This document shows positions 7,232 through 16,063 of a stretch of DNA of 64,000 nt, in pieces. Under the pieces are notes generated by a model, which was not told the origin of the DNA, made no database searches, and saw only the letters and a program-made list of their open reading frames with translations. The position numbers and the translations under genes were made by a program. Location of the stretch: NCBI RefSeq assembly GCF_009789675.1, contig NZ_CP046915.1, positions 62,001 to 126,000 of the forward strand. Reading direction: 5' to 3'. This stretch comes from Paraburkholderia acidisoli (GTDB lineage: Bacteria > Pseudomonadota > Gammaproteobacteria > Burkholderiales > Burkholderiaceae). Within the stretch, counting starts at the first letter, position 1. The number at the start of each line of letters is the position of its first letter.

Positions 7232-9643
7232 TCAATATCGCCACGCCAGATTGACGCTGCCGTTCAACGGCGCGCCATAGGTGCCGTAGTTGTACTCCAT
7301 GGTCGACCAGTACTGCTTGTTGAGCGCGTTGTTGAGCGTGCCCGTGATCGTGAAGTGCTTGTTCACGTCGTAACGCGCCATGAAGTCCAGTTCGGTGTAA
7401 GCGCCCTGCCGTGCCGTGCCCACGCCTTCCTCGACATAACTCGTCGCGCTTTGCCAGCGCAGGCTGCTGCCCACGGTCAGCTTGTGGTCGAAGTAAGGCA
7501 CGCGCCAGGTCGTGGACACATGCGCCGATTTGCGCGGCACGAACAGTTGCGTCGGCTGGCCGTTGTCGTCGTTCACGCGCAGGATGGTCGCGCCCACGCT
7601 CACGTTCCAGTCGTGCGTGATTTGCCCGGCGATTTCGGCTTCGATCCCTTCCGAGGTCGCGCTGCCGCCCGAGTAATAGTAGTTGCCGGTGTCGGCATTG
7701 AAGCCCGCTTCGGTGGCGATATTCGACTGACGCACGCGATACACGGTGAACGACGTATTCAGGCGATTATCGAAGAACGCGCCTTTGATCCCGGCTTCCG
7801 CGCTGTGACCGCGCGCGGGCCCGAGCAATTGATTCTCGACATTGAGCTGATATTGCGGATTGAAGATCTTGGTATAGCTGGCGTACGCGGTGATCTGGTT
7901 GGTCAGATCGTAAGTCAGGCCGACATAAGGCGCCGAGCCCGACGACTGCTGGTTGTAACCCGTGCCGTCCGAACTGCCGCTGCTCGCGGCCTGCGTGTAA
8001 TTGATGCCCAGCAGCAGGTGCGCGCGATCGGTCAGGCTCCAGCGCGAGGAGGCATAGAGCGAGCGCCGCACGTCCAGATAATTGGTGTGCGAGGTGGCCG
8101 CGCCGAACACCGGCTCGGGGTAACTCCCGGCCAGCAGTTCCGCGTAGCTCACCGGCACGCCGTCGCCATCGCCTTCGCCGGACGGATTCGTGAATTCCGA
8201 GCGCGAGAAGTTCGCGCCGAACACGAGGTCGTGCGTGCGCCCGAACAGATCGAGCTTGCCGGTCACGTTGGTGTCGAGCACCAGTTGCCGGTTCGACGAG
8301 ACATACGATGAGGTGTACGAATCCACGCCCGAGCCATCCGCGTTCAGCGATCCATACGGATAGAAGAATTTGGCGTTATTGAAGATGTCGTTGTAATTGA
8401 CCGAGGTCTTCCACGTCCAGCGCCGGCCGAGCTGCTGCGTGACTTCCGCGAAGGCGCGCTGGTCCTGCGTATTGAAGTACGCCCATTTCGGCGCCATGCT
8501 CGTGCCCACGCCGTAACTCAGCTGATTGCCCTCGGCATCGAGAAAGGGCAGCCCACCCCAGCTCGCGCCCTTGAGCCGGTTGTACTCGTAGCTGAACCCG
8601 AGCGTGGCCACCGTGCTGGGCGTGAGGTTCGCCTCCACCACGCCGTACACGAGGTCCTTGCTCGGCTGCAGGCGGTCGGTGAACGAATCGCCGTCCTGAT
8701 GCACGGCCACGAGCCGCCCCGCCACCGTGCCCGCCTTGTTCAGCGGCCCGGAAATATCCACATCGACCCGCTTGGTATCCCACGAGCCGTACGACACGTT
8801 GCCCGACGCCTGGAACTGGTAGGTCGGCCGCTTGCGGATGAAGTTGACGGTCGCGGACGGGTTGCCGGTTTCGGCGTTCAGGCCGTCCGCGCCGCGCAGC
8901 ACTTCCACGCGGTCGAACATCGCCATGTCGATGTCGCCGTATTGCGCGGTGTATTCGAGCGGAATGCCCACGCCGTCGAATTGCAGATTGGTGATGTGAA
9001 AACCGCGCGAGGTGTAGTCGGTCGCATACGAGTCGTACGATTCGACCGTCACGCCGGTCACGTGGCGCAGCGCGTCGTTCACGCTATTGAGCTGGAAGTC
9101 GTCCATTTCCTGGCGCGTCAGCACGGAAACGGATTGCGGCGTTTCCTTCGGCGAGAGCGCGATCTTGCTGCCTGCGGTCGTCGAGCGGATGGTGTAGGCG
9201 TGCGTTTGCTCGGTGGGACGCTGGGCGTCGTCGGCGCTGGCCGTCACGCTCACGGCGGGCAAGGTCGCCTCCGCCTGATCGACTGGCGCGACGGGCGCGG
9301 CCGGTGCCGTCTTCAGCGTGACCGTGCCGCCTTCGAGATCGGCCGCGAGGCCGCTGCCGTCGAGCACGCGCGCGAGCGCCTGCTTCGCGGTCATGCGTCC
9401 ACTCACGGCGGGCGCCGTCTTGTTCGCGATCAGCTTCGGATTGGCGAGCAATTGCAGGTTTGCCTGGCGCGCGAGTTCGGTGAGCGCGCTGCCGAGCGGC
9501 TGGGCCGGAATCGCGAAGTTCGTGGCGGACGCCGCGGCGGGCGCGGGCGCCGTCTGCGCGCGCGCGGCGGGCGCCTCGAGCGAAGCCACGGCCATGATGA
9601 CGGCCGCCGTGATGACGGCGAGCGGAAAGCGAGGGGACGACAT
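7232..9643 (-). CDS. TonB-dependent siderophore receptor with STN domain
   Basis: This outer-membrane receptor of about 803 residues has a signal peptide ending near AARAQ, then a secretin/TonB N-terminal (STN) domain (about residues 35-105: NFAIPAQPLGSALTELA), a plug domain with SPKETPQSVSVLTRQEMDD, and a long beta-barrel ending in an aromatic residue (NLAWRY). It resembles FpvA/FoxA-type ferric-siderophore receptors. The STN domain usually signals to an inner-membrane FecR-like anti-sigma factor, but no fecIR pair lies in the window. The start at 9643 is chosen because GGAG lies about 9 bases upstream and the signal peptide follows directly; an ATG at 9652 is a weaker choice. Iron control is suggested by a Fur-box-like site upstream. 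Confidence 0.9.
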   Translation of the reverse strand: MSSPRFPLAVITAAVIMAVASLEAPAARAQTAPAPAAASATNFAIPAQPLGSALTELARQANLQLLANPKLIANKTAPAVSGRMTAKQALARVLDGSGLAADLEGGTVTLKTAPAAPVAPVDQAEATLPAVSVTASADDAQRPTEQTHAYTIRSTTAGSKIALSPKETPQSVSVLTRQEMDDFQLNSVNDALRHVTGVTVESYDSYATDYTSRGFHITNLQFDGVGIPLEYTAQYGDIDMAMFDRVEVLRGADGLNAETGNPSATVNFIRKRPTYQFQASGNVSYGSWDTKRVDVDISGPLNKAGTVAGRLVAVHQDGDSFTDRLQPSKDLVYGVVEANLTPSTVATLGFSYEYNRLKGASWGGLPFLDAEGNQLSYGVGTSMAPKWAYFNTQDQRAFAEVTQQLGRRWTWKTSVNYNDIFNNAKFFYPYGSLNADGSGVDSYTSSYVSSNRQLVLDTNVTGKLDLFGRTHDLVFGANFSRSEFTNPSGEGDGDGVPVSYAELLAGSYPEPVFGAATSHTNYLDVRRSLYASSRWSLTDRAHLLLGINYTQAASSGSSDGTGYNQQSSGSAPYVGLTYDLTNQITAYASYTKIFNPQYQLNVENQLLGPARGHSAEAGIKGAFFDNRLNTSFTVYRVRQSNIATEAGFNADTGNYYYSGGSATSEGIEAEIAGQITHDWNVSVGATILRVNDDNGQPTQLFVPRKSAHVSTTWRVPYFDHKLTVGSSLRWQSATSYVEEGVGTARQGAYTELDFMARYDVNKHFTITGTLNNALNKQYWSTMEYNYGTYGAPLNGSVNLAWRY

Positions 9644-9773
9644 CGAACACATCTCCAACAGGTAACGAAAGAAAGTCATTACCGAAGAAGACGCGCGGCG
9701 ATGCGAAACCCTGACATCGTCCGACGAACTTTTTTCTGGCCGCGCGAACGCGACTTTTCGCTCGCGCAAAAAA

Positions 9774-9804
9774 CTAGTTGCAAATGGGAATTGTTATCAA
9801 CTAG
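9774..9804. promoter_or_regulatory. Fur-box-like operator nested in a CTAGTTG/CAACTAG inverted repeat
   Basis: The 19-mer GCAAATGGGAATTGTTATC (9780-9798) matches the classical Fur consensus at 13 of 19 positions, counted by eye, and resembles Fur sites of pseudomonads and burkholderias. It is flanked by inverted arms CTAGTTG (9774-9780) and CAACTAG (9798-9804). It lies about 135-160 bases upstream of the TonB receptor start, a sensible place for iron-repressed control. A real operator is likely but unproven. Confidence 0.55.
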
Positions 9805-10125
9805 AATTCATCCATCGACAGCAGCAACGTCTGAGCGAGGTTGAATATCACCGCGCCACGCCACGCAGCGAGTCCGGACGAGCAGCGACATCCGCCTGAC
9901 CAGCCGGACTTCAAATGCCTGGAGGTAATGAACCGCAGCACGCTGTCGAACCGAATGCAACGCGTACCGGGTATTGTGGGGACCACCTCTTCGAGAGGTG
10001 TTGGGCATTAGCCAGCTGTGACGATTGACACGTAGATCTAGACCCCTTCGTGCAAACATCAAGCCGTTCGTCAGAGCAAGCCACGCCGTCTTTTTTACCG
10101 CTACCGGGTTAGGAAATGTCTGATC

Positions 10126-10225
10126 GCGATGCGATCGACTCCGGCTTTGTCTGACAGACGAAGCGGAGTTTATCACGCATCGCAGCATAAGCCACAGGAA
10201 TCGTCGATTCCCTGTGGCTTTTTCG
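10126..10225 (+). ncRNA. Candidate structured RNA ending in a terminator-like hairpin
   Basis: On the plus strand an outer stem GCGATGCG/CGCATCGC (10126-10133 with 10176-10183) encloses a long inner stem (10138-10153 with 10155-10169, one bulge). It is followed by a second stem AGCCACAGG.../...CCTGTGGCT (10190-10219) and a run of T. The arrangement looks like a small RNA or a leader/attenuator; the next plus-strand gene begins 43 bases later. No known RNA family is recognised. Confidence 0.4.
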
Positions 10226-10267
10226 TTTGAGCGCATAATCGGCCGGATCCAGTTCTGGAGCGCGGCC

Positions 10268-10861
10268 ATGAACGATCCGGAAGCGAATCTCGGCCGCTTC
10301 AGCGCGCTCTCGGACTGCATCTTCGCCGTCATCATCACGATCATGGTGCTGGCGCTCAAAATTCCCGCGCACAACGATGCGCACGCCCTGCTCGACCTCT
10401 GGCCGGATCTCGTCAGCTACGTGGTCAGCTATGCGTTCATCGCGGTCGTGTGGCTGAACCATCATCACGTGTTCAAGCATGCGGCGTCGCTCACGAGTCT
10501 GCTCGCGTGGTCGAACTTCGCCAATCTGTTCTGGATCTCGCTGATTCCCTTCACCACCGCGTGGCTCGCGTCGAGCCGCGTGGCGACCGTGCCGTTGACC
10601 GCCTATGCCAGCGTCTTTCTGCTGGTCGAGGCGACCTATATGGTGCTGATGTACGAAAGCTTCCGGCAGTGCCCCGCCAGCGACGCCGCCACGCTCGGCC
10701 GCCGCCGTACGCAGCGGATCCGGGCGTGGATCATGGTGGCCGTGTTCGCGTTCGCGGCGCTCGCGGTGTTCCTGCCGGCGCTGGCGCGCCTGGCGCTGCT
10801 GGCCGCCTTCCTCGTCTTGCATACGCAACCGGACCCGCGCGTAAATTCCCCCGCCGTCTGA
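10268..10861 (+). CDS. TMEM175-family (DUF1211) potassium-channel-like membrane protein
   Basis: This 197-residue membrane protein has six hydrophobic segments. The first carries the family hallmark RFSALSDCIFAVIITIMVLAL; in prokaryotic TMEM175 proteins the RxxxFSD motif in helix 1 stabilises the tetrameric potassium channel, and the isoleucine/leucine residues of this helix form the filter. A second family element, FIAVVWLNHHHVF, follows in helix 2-3. The start at 10268 is chosen for the upstream GGAG and because the residues before it overlap the terminator-like hairpin. It stands alone. A potassium leak-channel role is inferred from the family. Confidence 0.8.
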   Translation: MNDPEANLGRFSALSDCIFAVIITIMVLALKIPAHNDAHALLDLWPDLVSYVVSYAFIAVVWLNHHHVFKHAASLTSLLAWSNFANLFWISLIPFTTAWLASSRVATVPLTAYASVFLLVEATYMVLMYESFRQCPASDAATLGRRRTQRIRAWIMVAVFAFAALAVFLPALARLALLAAFLVLHTQPDPRVNSPAV

Positions 10862-11089
10862 AATGCGGCGCTTTCGTATCGTGCAATGCGCAACCAATGG
10901 ATGAGAACCGCGCGTGCTGGCCGGCGATTCACGGTTTCGTATCGGAGGAGCCGCTTTCTTATCGTAAAAAGGATCACGCAACCCGTTGATATCGCAGGCA
11001 TTTTTTCAACAGGTGGTTCCATCGGCGAGGCACGTCCGCTCCTTTAGACTGATTCCAACTACCGGTTTTTCAATCGCAGGAGGATCACC

Positions 11090-11308
11090 ATGATGGACGT
11101 GTATATCGAGCCGTTGCCGCGAGGCCAATGGGGACCGATCGACGGATATTCGCTCGAATTCGCCGACGGCAGCAAATTCACCCACGACATCTTCCGCTCG
11201 GAAACGCTCGCGATCAGCGAGATCATTCTGCGCGGTTACAAGCCGCTACTGGCGAACGTGCGGATTACCGAAAAGGAATCGGCGTCGCACTGGAAACGCC
11301 CCGAGTAA
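11090..11308 (+). CDS. Small hypothetical protein
   Basis: This 72-residue soluble protein has an excellent ribosome binding site (AGGAGG, 6 bases before the ATG), so it is very likely translated. Mixed charged and aromatic residues (GPIDGYSLEFADGSKF, WKRPE at the end) suggest a compact alpha/beta domain. No signal peptide, membrane segment or motif is present. A second in-frame ATG follows immediately. I do not recognise a family. Its neighbours, a channel gene upstream and a convergent amidase gene, give no functional hint. Confidence 0.65.
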   Translation: MMDVYIEPLPRGQWGPIDGYSLEFADGSKFTHDIFRSETLAISEIILRGYKPLLANVRITEKESASHWKRPE

Positions 11309-11398
11309 CCTGCCGACGGCTAGCCGACGTACCCACCGCCGGCGTCGTCATGAAGCCAACGCGCTTCGTGGCGGCGCCGGCTTTTTCTTGCCGGCGAT

Positions 11399-12898
11399 TC
11401 AGCGCCGCGGCGGATGCGTGACGATCGCGCGCAGTTCCGCCTGCACGTTCTCGCGCATCGCGCGCAGTTGGCGCAGATCCGGCACGGGGCGCGCCAACGC
11501 TGCGTCGCGGGCGAACGCCGTTTCGAGGGTTTGCGCGACATCGAGCAAATGCGCCTCGCCGCGCATCGCGCCGATCATCTGGAGTCCGAACGGCATGCCC
11601 GCGTGATCGACGCCGCAAGGCAGCGACATCGACGGATTCGTGAGCAGCGTGACCACGTAAGTGAGCGCGACCCAGCGATAGTAGTTTTCGAGCGCCACGC
11701 CGTCGATCTGCGCGCAATGCGGCGTGCTCCAGGCGAACGGCGTGACCGGCGACACGGGCGCGACGATCACGTCGTAGCGCTCGAACAGCGTCTGGAAGCG
11801 CCGATACATCGCCGTGCGCTGCGTGTCCGCGCGCGCGACGTCGGCGAGCGTGAGCGCGCTGCCCATCTCGTAGTTGGCGCGCGTGTTGGCGCCGAGCGCC
11901 GCGGGATCGCGCTCGTAGGTCTCGCGCAGACTCGCGACAAATTCCTGCGCCCGCACCACGTCGAACACGCGATGCGCGTCGCCCATGTTGAATTCCGCCG
12001 CATCGATCGGCTCGCACACGCGCACCAACGTGGCGATGCGCGCGAGCTTCGCGCGAAACGTCGCCCGCGTTGCCGCGTCGACCGCGCACACGCCGAAGTC
12101 TTCCGTGTAGCCAATGCGCAAGCTCGCCGGGTCGATGCGCGCGCCCGCTTGCGCGTCGAGCGCCGCCGCATAACCGAGCGGATCGCCGGGCGCGTGGCCG
12201 ACAACGGCGGCCAGCTGCAGGCGCACGTCGGCCACGTGGCGCGCCATCGGTCCGCTGACCCAGTTCGGCGCCCAGCCCAACTGCCGATGCGCGGAAGGCA
12301 CGCAACCCGGCGACGCGCGAAAGCCCACCACGCCGCACAGCGCGGCGGGAATGCGCAGCGAACCGCCCAGGTCCGAGCCGGTGGCGAACGGCAACATGCC
12401 CGTTGCGAGCGCAACCGCCGAGCCGCCCGACGAGCCGCCGGCGTTCAGGCGCGGATCGAACGGATTGCCGGTTGCGCCCCACACGGCGTTGCGCGTGTTG
12501 GCGCCCGCGCCCATTTCGGGCGTGTTGGTTTTCGCGGCGACGATGGCGCCCGCCGCGCGCAAGCGCGCGACGAAGGCGTTATCGGCGGCGGGAACGTGCT
12601 CGCGATACAGCGGCGAACCGTAGGTCGTCAGCAGGCCCGCCGTTTCCTCCAGATCTTTCACGCCGATCGGCAGACCATGCAGCAGACCGAGCGTCTCGCC
12701 GCGCGCGACGGCCTCCTGCGCGCGATGCGCTTCGGCGCGCGCACGCTCGAACGCGGTGGCCGCGAGCGCATTGACGGACGGCTCGATGGCCTCGATACGC
12801 GCGAGGCACGCATCGAGCAATTCGACCGGCGAGAGCTCGCCTGCGCCGATCAGGCGCCGCGCCTCGACGGCGGACAATTCCAGCAGGGCTTCGGACAT
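11399..12898 (-). CDS. Amidase (amidase-signature family), operon copy 2
   Basis: This 499-residue amidase-signature hydrolase cleaves carboxamides to acid plus ammonia or amine. The Ser-cisSer-Lys triad is visible: Lys81 (GVKDLEE), the glycine/serine-rich GGSSGGSA loop (about 154-161) and the nucleophile Ser180 (GSDLGGSLRIPA). There is no signal peptide, so it acts in the cytoplasm. It is the last gene of an apparent operon with a GntR regulator (46-base gap), a second amidase and an ABC importer, which points to catabolism of an imported amide. Family members include aryl-acylamidases, allophanate hydrolases and indole-acetamide hydrolases; the substrate is not decidable. Confidence 0.88.
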   Translation of the reverse strand: MSEALLELSAVEARRLIGAGELSPVELLDACLARIEAIEPSVNALAATAFERARAEAHRAQEAVARGETLGLLHGLPIGVKDLEETAGLLTTYGSPLYREHVPAADNAFVARLRAAGAIVAAKTNTPEMGAGANTRNAVWGATGNPFDPRLNAGGSSGGSAVALATGMLPFATGSDLGGSLRIPAALCGVVGFRASPGCVPSAHRQLGWAPNWVSGPMARHVADVRLQLAAVVGHAPGDPLGYAAALDAQAGARIDPASLRIGYTEDFGVCAVDAATRATFRAKLARIATLVRVCEPIDAAEFNMGDAHRVFDVVRAQEFVASLRETYERDPAALGANTRANYEMGSALTLADVARADTQRTAMYRRFQTLFERYDVIVAPVSPVTPFAWSTPHCAQIDGVALENYYRWVALTYVVTLLTNPSMSLPCGVDHAGMPFGLQMIGAMRGEAHLLDVAQTLETAFARDAALARPVPDLRQLRAMRENVQAELRAIVTHPPRR

Positions 12899-12944
12899 TC
12901 GGTTCGTATGGAGTTAGCGGAAGATCGAGCGCTCGCGCAGCACC

Positions 12945-13610
12945 TCATGCCGCGAGCGCTCGCGCCGATTGATCGACACAGGCCACGATCGCGTCGCGCG
13001 TATTGAGCAGATGCACACGCGTCTGCTCGTGCACGCTCTCCGTGTCGCGCGCGCGCCAGGCCTCGAGCAGTTGCGCATGCTCCGCGTTGTTGCTCGCCAT
13101 GATATCGGGTTGCACATACATCGACAGCGACACATACGGCCGCGCGAGCAGCGAGAGCCCGCGCACGACGTCGAACAAGCGCGTGCTCGCCTCGCTCTGC
13201 ATCAGCGCCTGATGAAAGTCCTCGTTGAGCAGCGTCCATTGCTCGGAGGTGGGCGCAACGGCGCTCATCGCCGCGTGGCACGCGTGCGCGGCGTCGAGTT
13301 GCGCGGCGCTCGCACGCAGGCACGCGCGCGCCGCGAGCATCGGTTCGAGCATCATGCGCAGTTCGTAAATCTCGCTCACGTCGTCGGCGGTCAGACCGCG
13401 CACTTCGACGCCCTTGTTCGGGTCGATCGCCACGAGGCCTTCCGCGCGCAAATCGCGAAACGCCTCGCGCACCGGCGTCGTGCTCACACCCAGGCGCTTC
13501 GCCACTTCCTCCTGACGCAGGCGCGTGCCCGCCACGTAGACGCCCTGCAGGATTTCCACGCGCAGCGTGCCCAGCACATATTCCTGAATGGTGCGATACG
13601 GCTTGCCCAT
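12945..13610 (-). CDS. GntR-family regulator (FadR/FCD subfamily)
   Basis: This 221-residue regulator has an N-terminal winged helix (about residues 8-72, with LRQEEVAKRLGVSTTPVREAFRDL as the recognition region, positions 32-55) and an all-helical FCD effector domain (about 80-215). FCD domains bind small carboxylates through metal ligands; the Asp/His set (LNEDFHQAL, HAQLLEAW) is visible. The gene is embedded between two amidase genes in the ABC-importer operon, so it probably responds to an operon substrate or product. A matching operator candidate, TTGTGC-N3-GCACAA, lies in front of the first ABC gene. Confidence 0.87.
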   Translation of the reverse strand: MGKPYRTIQEYVLGTLRVEILQGVYVAGTRLRQEEVAKRLGVSTTPVREAFRDLRAEGLVAIDPNKGVEVRGLTADDVSEIYELRMMLEPMLAARACLRASAAQLDAAHACHAAMSAVAPTSEQWTLLNEDFHQALMQSEASTRLFDVVRGLSLLARPYVSLSMYVQPDIMASNNAEHAQLLEAWRARDTESVHEQTRVHLLNTRDAIVACVDQSARALAA

Positions 13611-13659
13611 GACGTCTCCCGATCTTGTCTCGTGGATGCAGCGCTTTCAAGCGGCAACT

Positions 13660-14994
13660 TCAAGCGGCGACTTCGCCCGGCGCCTCGGGTGCGAGATCGC
13701 GCGGTGCGGCGGGCGTAGCCAGCGCGCGTTCGACCCACGCGGCCGCGCGGAGCGTGGCCAGATCCTCGCCGAACGCCCCCACGATCTGAAAGCCGAGCGG
13801 CAAGCCCAGTTCGGTCCAGCCCGAGGGCACCGTCACCGCGGGCACGCCGAGCAGACTCCACGGCGCGCAGAACACCGGGTCGCCGGTATCGTCGAGGCCT
13901 TCGGGCGCGCCGCCCGTGGCGGGCACGCTCACGAGCGCATCGCAGCCCGCAAGCAACGCCGCCGACTGCTCGCGCAGCGTCGCCTGCAACGCCAGCGCCT
14001 CGCGGTAACGCGCCTCGGGCATCGCCGCGCCTTCGTCGATCAGGTTGCGCATGGGCTCGCTCAAGAGCGCGCGATGCGCTTGCGCCGCCGGCCCCACCGC
14101 GTGCCACGCCTCCACGCGCAGGATCACCTGCAAGGCATCGACGATCTGCGCGAGATCCGCGCCGAACTCGATCTCCACCACCTCGGCGCCCGCCGCGCGC
14201 AACCGGGCGAGCGAAGCCGCGAAATTCGCTTGCTGCGCGTCCTGCATGCGGCCGTCGAACGGCGTGCGGACGATACCCAGACGCGGCGGCGCGGCCAGCG
14301 GCGCGAACCACGTTTGCCAGGCCGCCACGCTGTCGATAGCCTCGGGCTTCGCGGCCACGAACAGCGCATGCGCGAGCGCGGCCACCTCCACCGACTGCGC
14401 GAAGAAGCCGATGTGATCGAGCGAGGCCGCCAACGGATGCACGCCCTCGCGCGAAATGCTGCCGTAGCTCGGCTTGTAACCCACGGCGCCGCAATACGCG
14501 GCGGGCCGCACCACCGAGCCCACGGTTTGCGTGCCCAGCGCGAGCGGCACGATGCCCGCGCCCACGGCGGCCGCCGAACCGCTCGACGAACCGCCCGGCG
14601 TGTGCGTGGCGCGCCACGGGTTCACGGTGGGGCCCGGCTGCCGCCACGCGAATTCCGTGGTGACGGTCTTGCCGAACACGAGCGCGCCATATTCGCGCAG
14701 CAGCGTGACGATGGCGGCATCGGCCTGCGGACGATGGCCGCGATAGATCGGCGAGCCGTAACTCGTGGGCATGTCGATCGTGTCGATCAGATCCTTCACG
14801 CCCACCGGCAAGCCCGCGAGCGGAGCGCACGCATCGGGCTCGACGTACGAGCGCGGCCGGTGCGTGAAGGCGTGCAGCGAGCCTTCGAGCGCGTCGGCGC
14901 GGGCGATGGCGGCGTCGATACACGCGCGGCTCGCGGCCACGTTGCCGCGCTGCGCGATCAGCGCCGTCACGAACGACGAAGTGGTTTCGGTCAT
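13660..14994 (-). CDS. Amidase (amidase-signature family), operon copy 1
   Basis: This 444-residue cytoplasmic amidase has the triad Lys67 (GVKDLIDT), the serine-rich loop GGSSSGS (134-140) and nucleophile Ser160 (TVGSVVRPAA). The GGSSGGS loop is altered to GGSSSGS, and GSDTGGS to GTQTVGS, so it is clearly diverged from the other amidase of this operon and probably has a different substrate. The start has a good ribosome binding site (AAGGAAAGG). It directly follows the ABC substrate-binding-protein gene, indicating that the imported solute or its product is an amide. Confidence 0.88.
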   Translation of the reverse strand: MTETTSSFVTALIAQRGNVAASRACIDAAIARADALEGSLHAFTHRPRSYVEPDACAPLAGLPVGVKDLIDTIDMPTSYGSPIYRGHRPQADAAIVTLLREYGALVFGKTVTTEFAWRQPGPTVNPWRATHTPGGSSSGSAAAVGAGIVPLALGTQTVGSVVRPAAYCGAVGYKPSYGSISREGVHPLAASLDHIGFFAQSVEVAALAHALFVAAKPEAIDSVAAWQTWFAPLAAPPRLGIVRTPFDGRMQDAQQANFAASLARLRAAGAEVVEIEFGADLAQIVDALQVILRVEAWHAVGPAAQAHRALLSEPMRNLIDEGAAMPEARYREALALQATLREQSAALLAGCDALVSVPATGGAPEGLDDTGDPVFCAPWSLLGVPAVTVPSGWTELGLPLGFQIVGAFGEDLATLRAAAWVERALATPAAPRDLAPEAPGEVAA

Positions 14995-15082
14995 GATGCC
15001 CTTTCCTTCGAGGCGTTCGCACGCAAGCGCACGAACGCGTTGATCGATGACTGCCGCAACGAAAACTGCGTGACAGGCGACG

Positions 15083-16063
15083 TTATTTCAGCGCGGCGGC
15101 AAACGAATTGTCGACAGAGCCCGCGTACGTCACGCTGCCCGGCTTGATATTGCCGATCGACTCCTGGAGATTGAGCGCGTTGCGAAACGCCTGCTCCGAA
15201 ATCTCGGGCTTGGGCGCGTAGATGTTCTGGTCGATCAACCGGCCCACGGCCGCCTCCACGATCTTCGCGTCGAGCGAGGGAAACTCGCTCTTCGCAACGT
15301 CCTTGGCCGTTTGCGGCGACTGATGAATGAGCGCCTCGGCCTCGCCGATCGACTTCACGAACGCGGCCACCATCTTCGGCTTGTCCTTGAGCGTAGAGGC
15401 GAGCGCGTCGAGCGTGGAAAACGCATAGCCGCCCGGATACGCCTTCGGGAAGCCATAGACGATCTTGTAACCCTGCGCGATGCCCGTGTCGGCCTGCGGC
15501 TCGTACACGGCCGCCGCCTGGCTGCGGCCCGCGCTCACGGGCGCGAGTTCCGTGCCGAGCTGCACCGTGTTGAGCGCGACCTTCTCGATCTTCTGATCCT
15601 TGATGAGCCCTTGCAGCAGATACGTGCTGGTCGACGGCGGCAATGCCACGGCCACGCTCTTGTTCGCCATGTCGCCGGGCGCATGCACGCCCGCGTCGGG
15701 CGGCGCGATCACCCACACCGGCACGCCCGCCACCACGTTCGCCACGCTGATCACGCTCGCGCCCTTGAGATTGGCGAGCACGGCCGTCATCGGGTCCTGC
15801 AGCGAGAAGTCCGCATGACCGCCGATCACGGCCGCCACGCCGGCCGCGCCGCTGCCCGCCGTGACCTTCTTCACGTCGAGACCGTTCTTCGCGAAGATGC
15901 CCTTGTCGATCGCCACGTAGAGCGGCAGATACTGGATCGACTGGAATGCCTGATACACCGTCACCGGCTCGGCCGCCTGCGCGGGCCCTTGCACAGCGAT
16001 CCCCGTGACGGCGGCTGCCACTGCCGCCGCGATCGCGCCCACGCGCACGTTCATCCGTTTCAT
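15083..16063 (-). CDS. ABC transporter substrate-binding protein (taurine/nitrate/sulfonate type)
   Basis: This 326-residue periplasmic binding protein has a signal peptide (about 1-30, ending AQAAEP) and an NMT1/SsuA-like fold: VTVYQAFQSIQYLPLYVAIDK opens the first lobe and GSGAAGVAAVIGGHADF lines the ligand site. It would deliver a small organic solute to the adjacent permease. The ATG at 16063 overlaps the permease stop as ATGA, so translation is coupled, and GGAAGG lies 7 bases upstream. The ligand is unknown; linkage to two amidases suggests an amide, amidine or related organic-nitrogen compound, not taurine or sulfonate. Confidence 0.88.
   Translation of the reverse strand: MKRMNVRVGAIAAAVAAAVTGIAVQGPAQAAEPVTVYQAFQSIQYLPLYVAIDKGIFAKNGLDVKKVTAGSGAAGVAAVIGGHADFSLQDPMTAVLANLKGASVISVANVVAGVPVWVIAPPDAGVHAPGDMANKSVAVALPPSTSTYLLQGLIKDQKIEKVALNTVQLGTELAPVSAGRSQAAAVYEPQADTGIAQGYKIVYGFPKAYPGGYAFSTLDALASTLKDKPKMVAAFVKSIGEAEALIHQSPQTAKDVAKSEFPSLDAKIVEAAVGRLIDQNIYAPKPEISEQAFRNALNLQESIGNIKPGSVTYAGSVDNSFAAALK

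Larger units (their letters stand above)
9644..10267. other. Long intergenic region: Fur-like site, small hairpin and structured-RNA candidate
   Basis: No convincing gene is seen in these 624 bases. The region holds a Fur-box-like site (9780-9798), a perfect 7-base-stem hairpin (CACCTCT/AGAGGTG, 9984-10000), and a pair of strong stem-loops with a terminator-like end at 10126-10225. Bases 9835-10010 have a lower GC content and may be a decayed coding remnant that I cannot identify. Confidence 0.5.

Noticed and set aside
9984..10000. 7-base-stem hairpin as terminator
   Set aside because: No T-run follows on either strand and the loop is only three bases, so a terminator call is not supported.
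9835..10010. Possible remnant of a regulator or transposase in the gap before the TonB receptor
   Set aside because: Short frames on both strands give no motif I could name; not enough to call a pseudogene.
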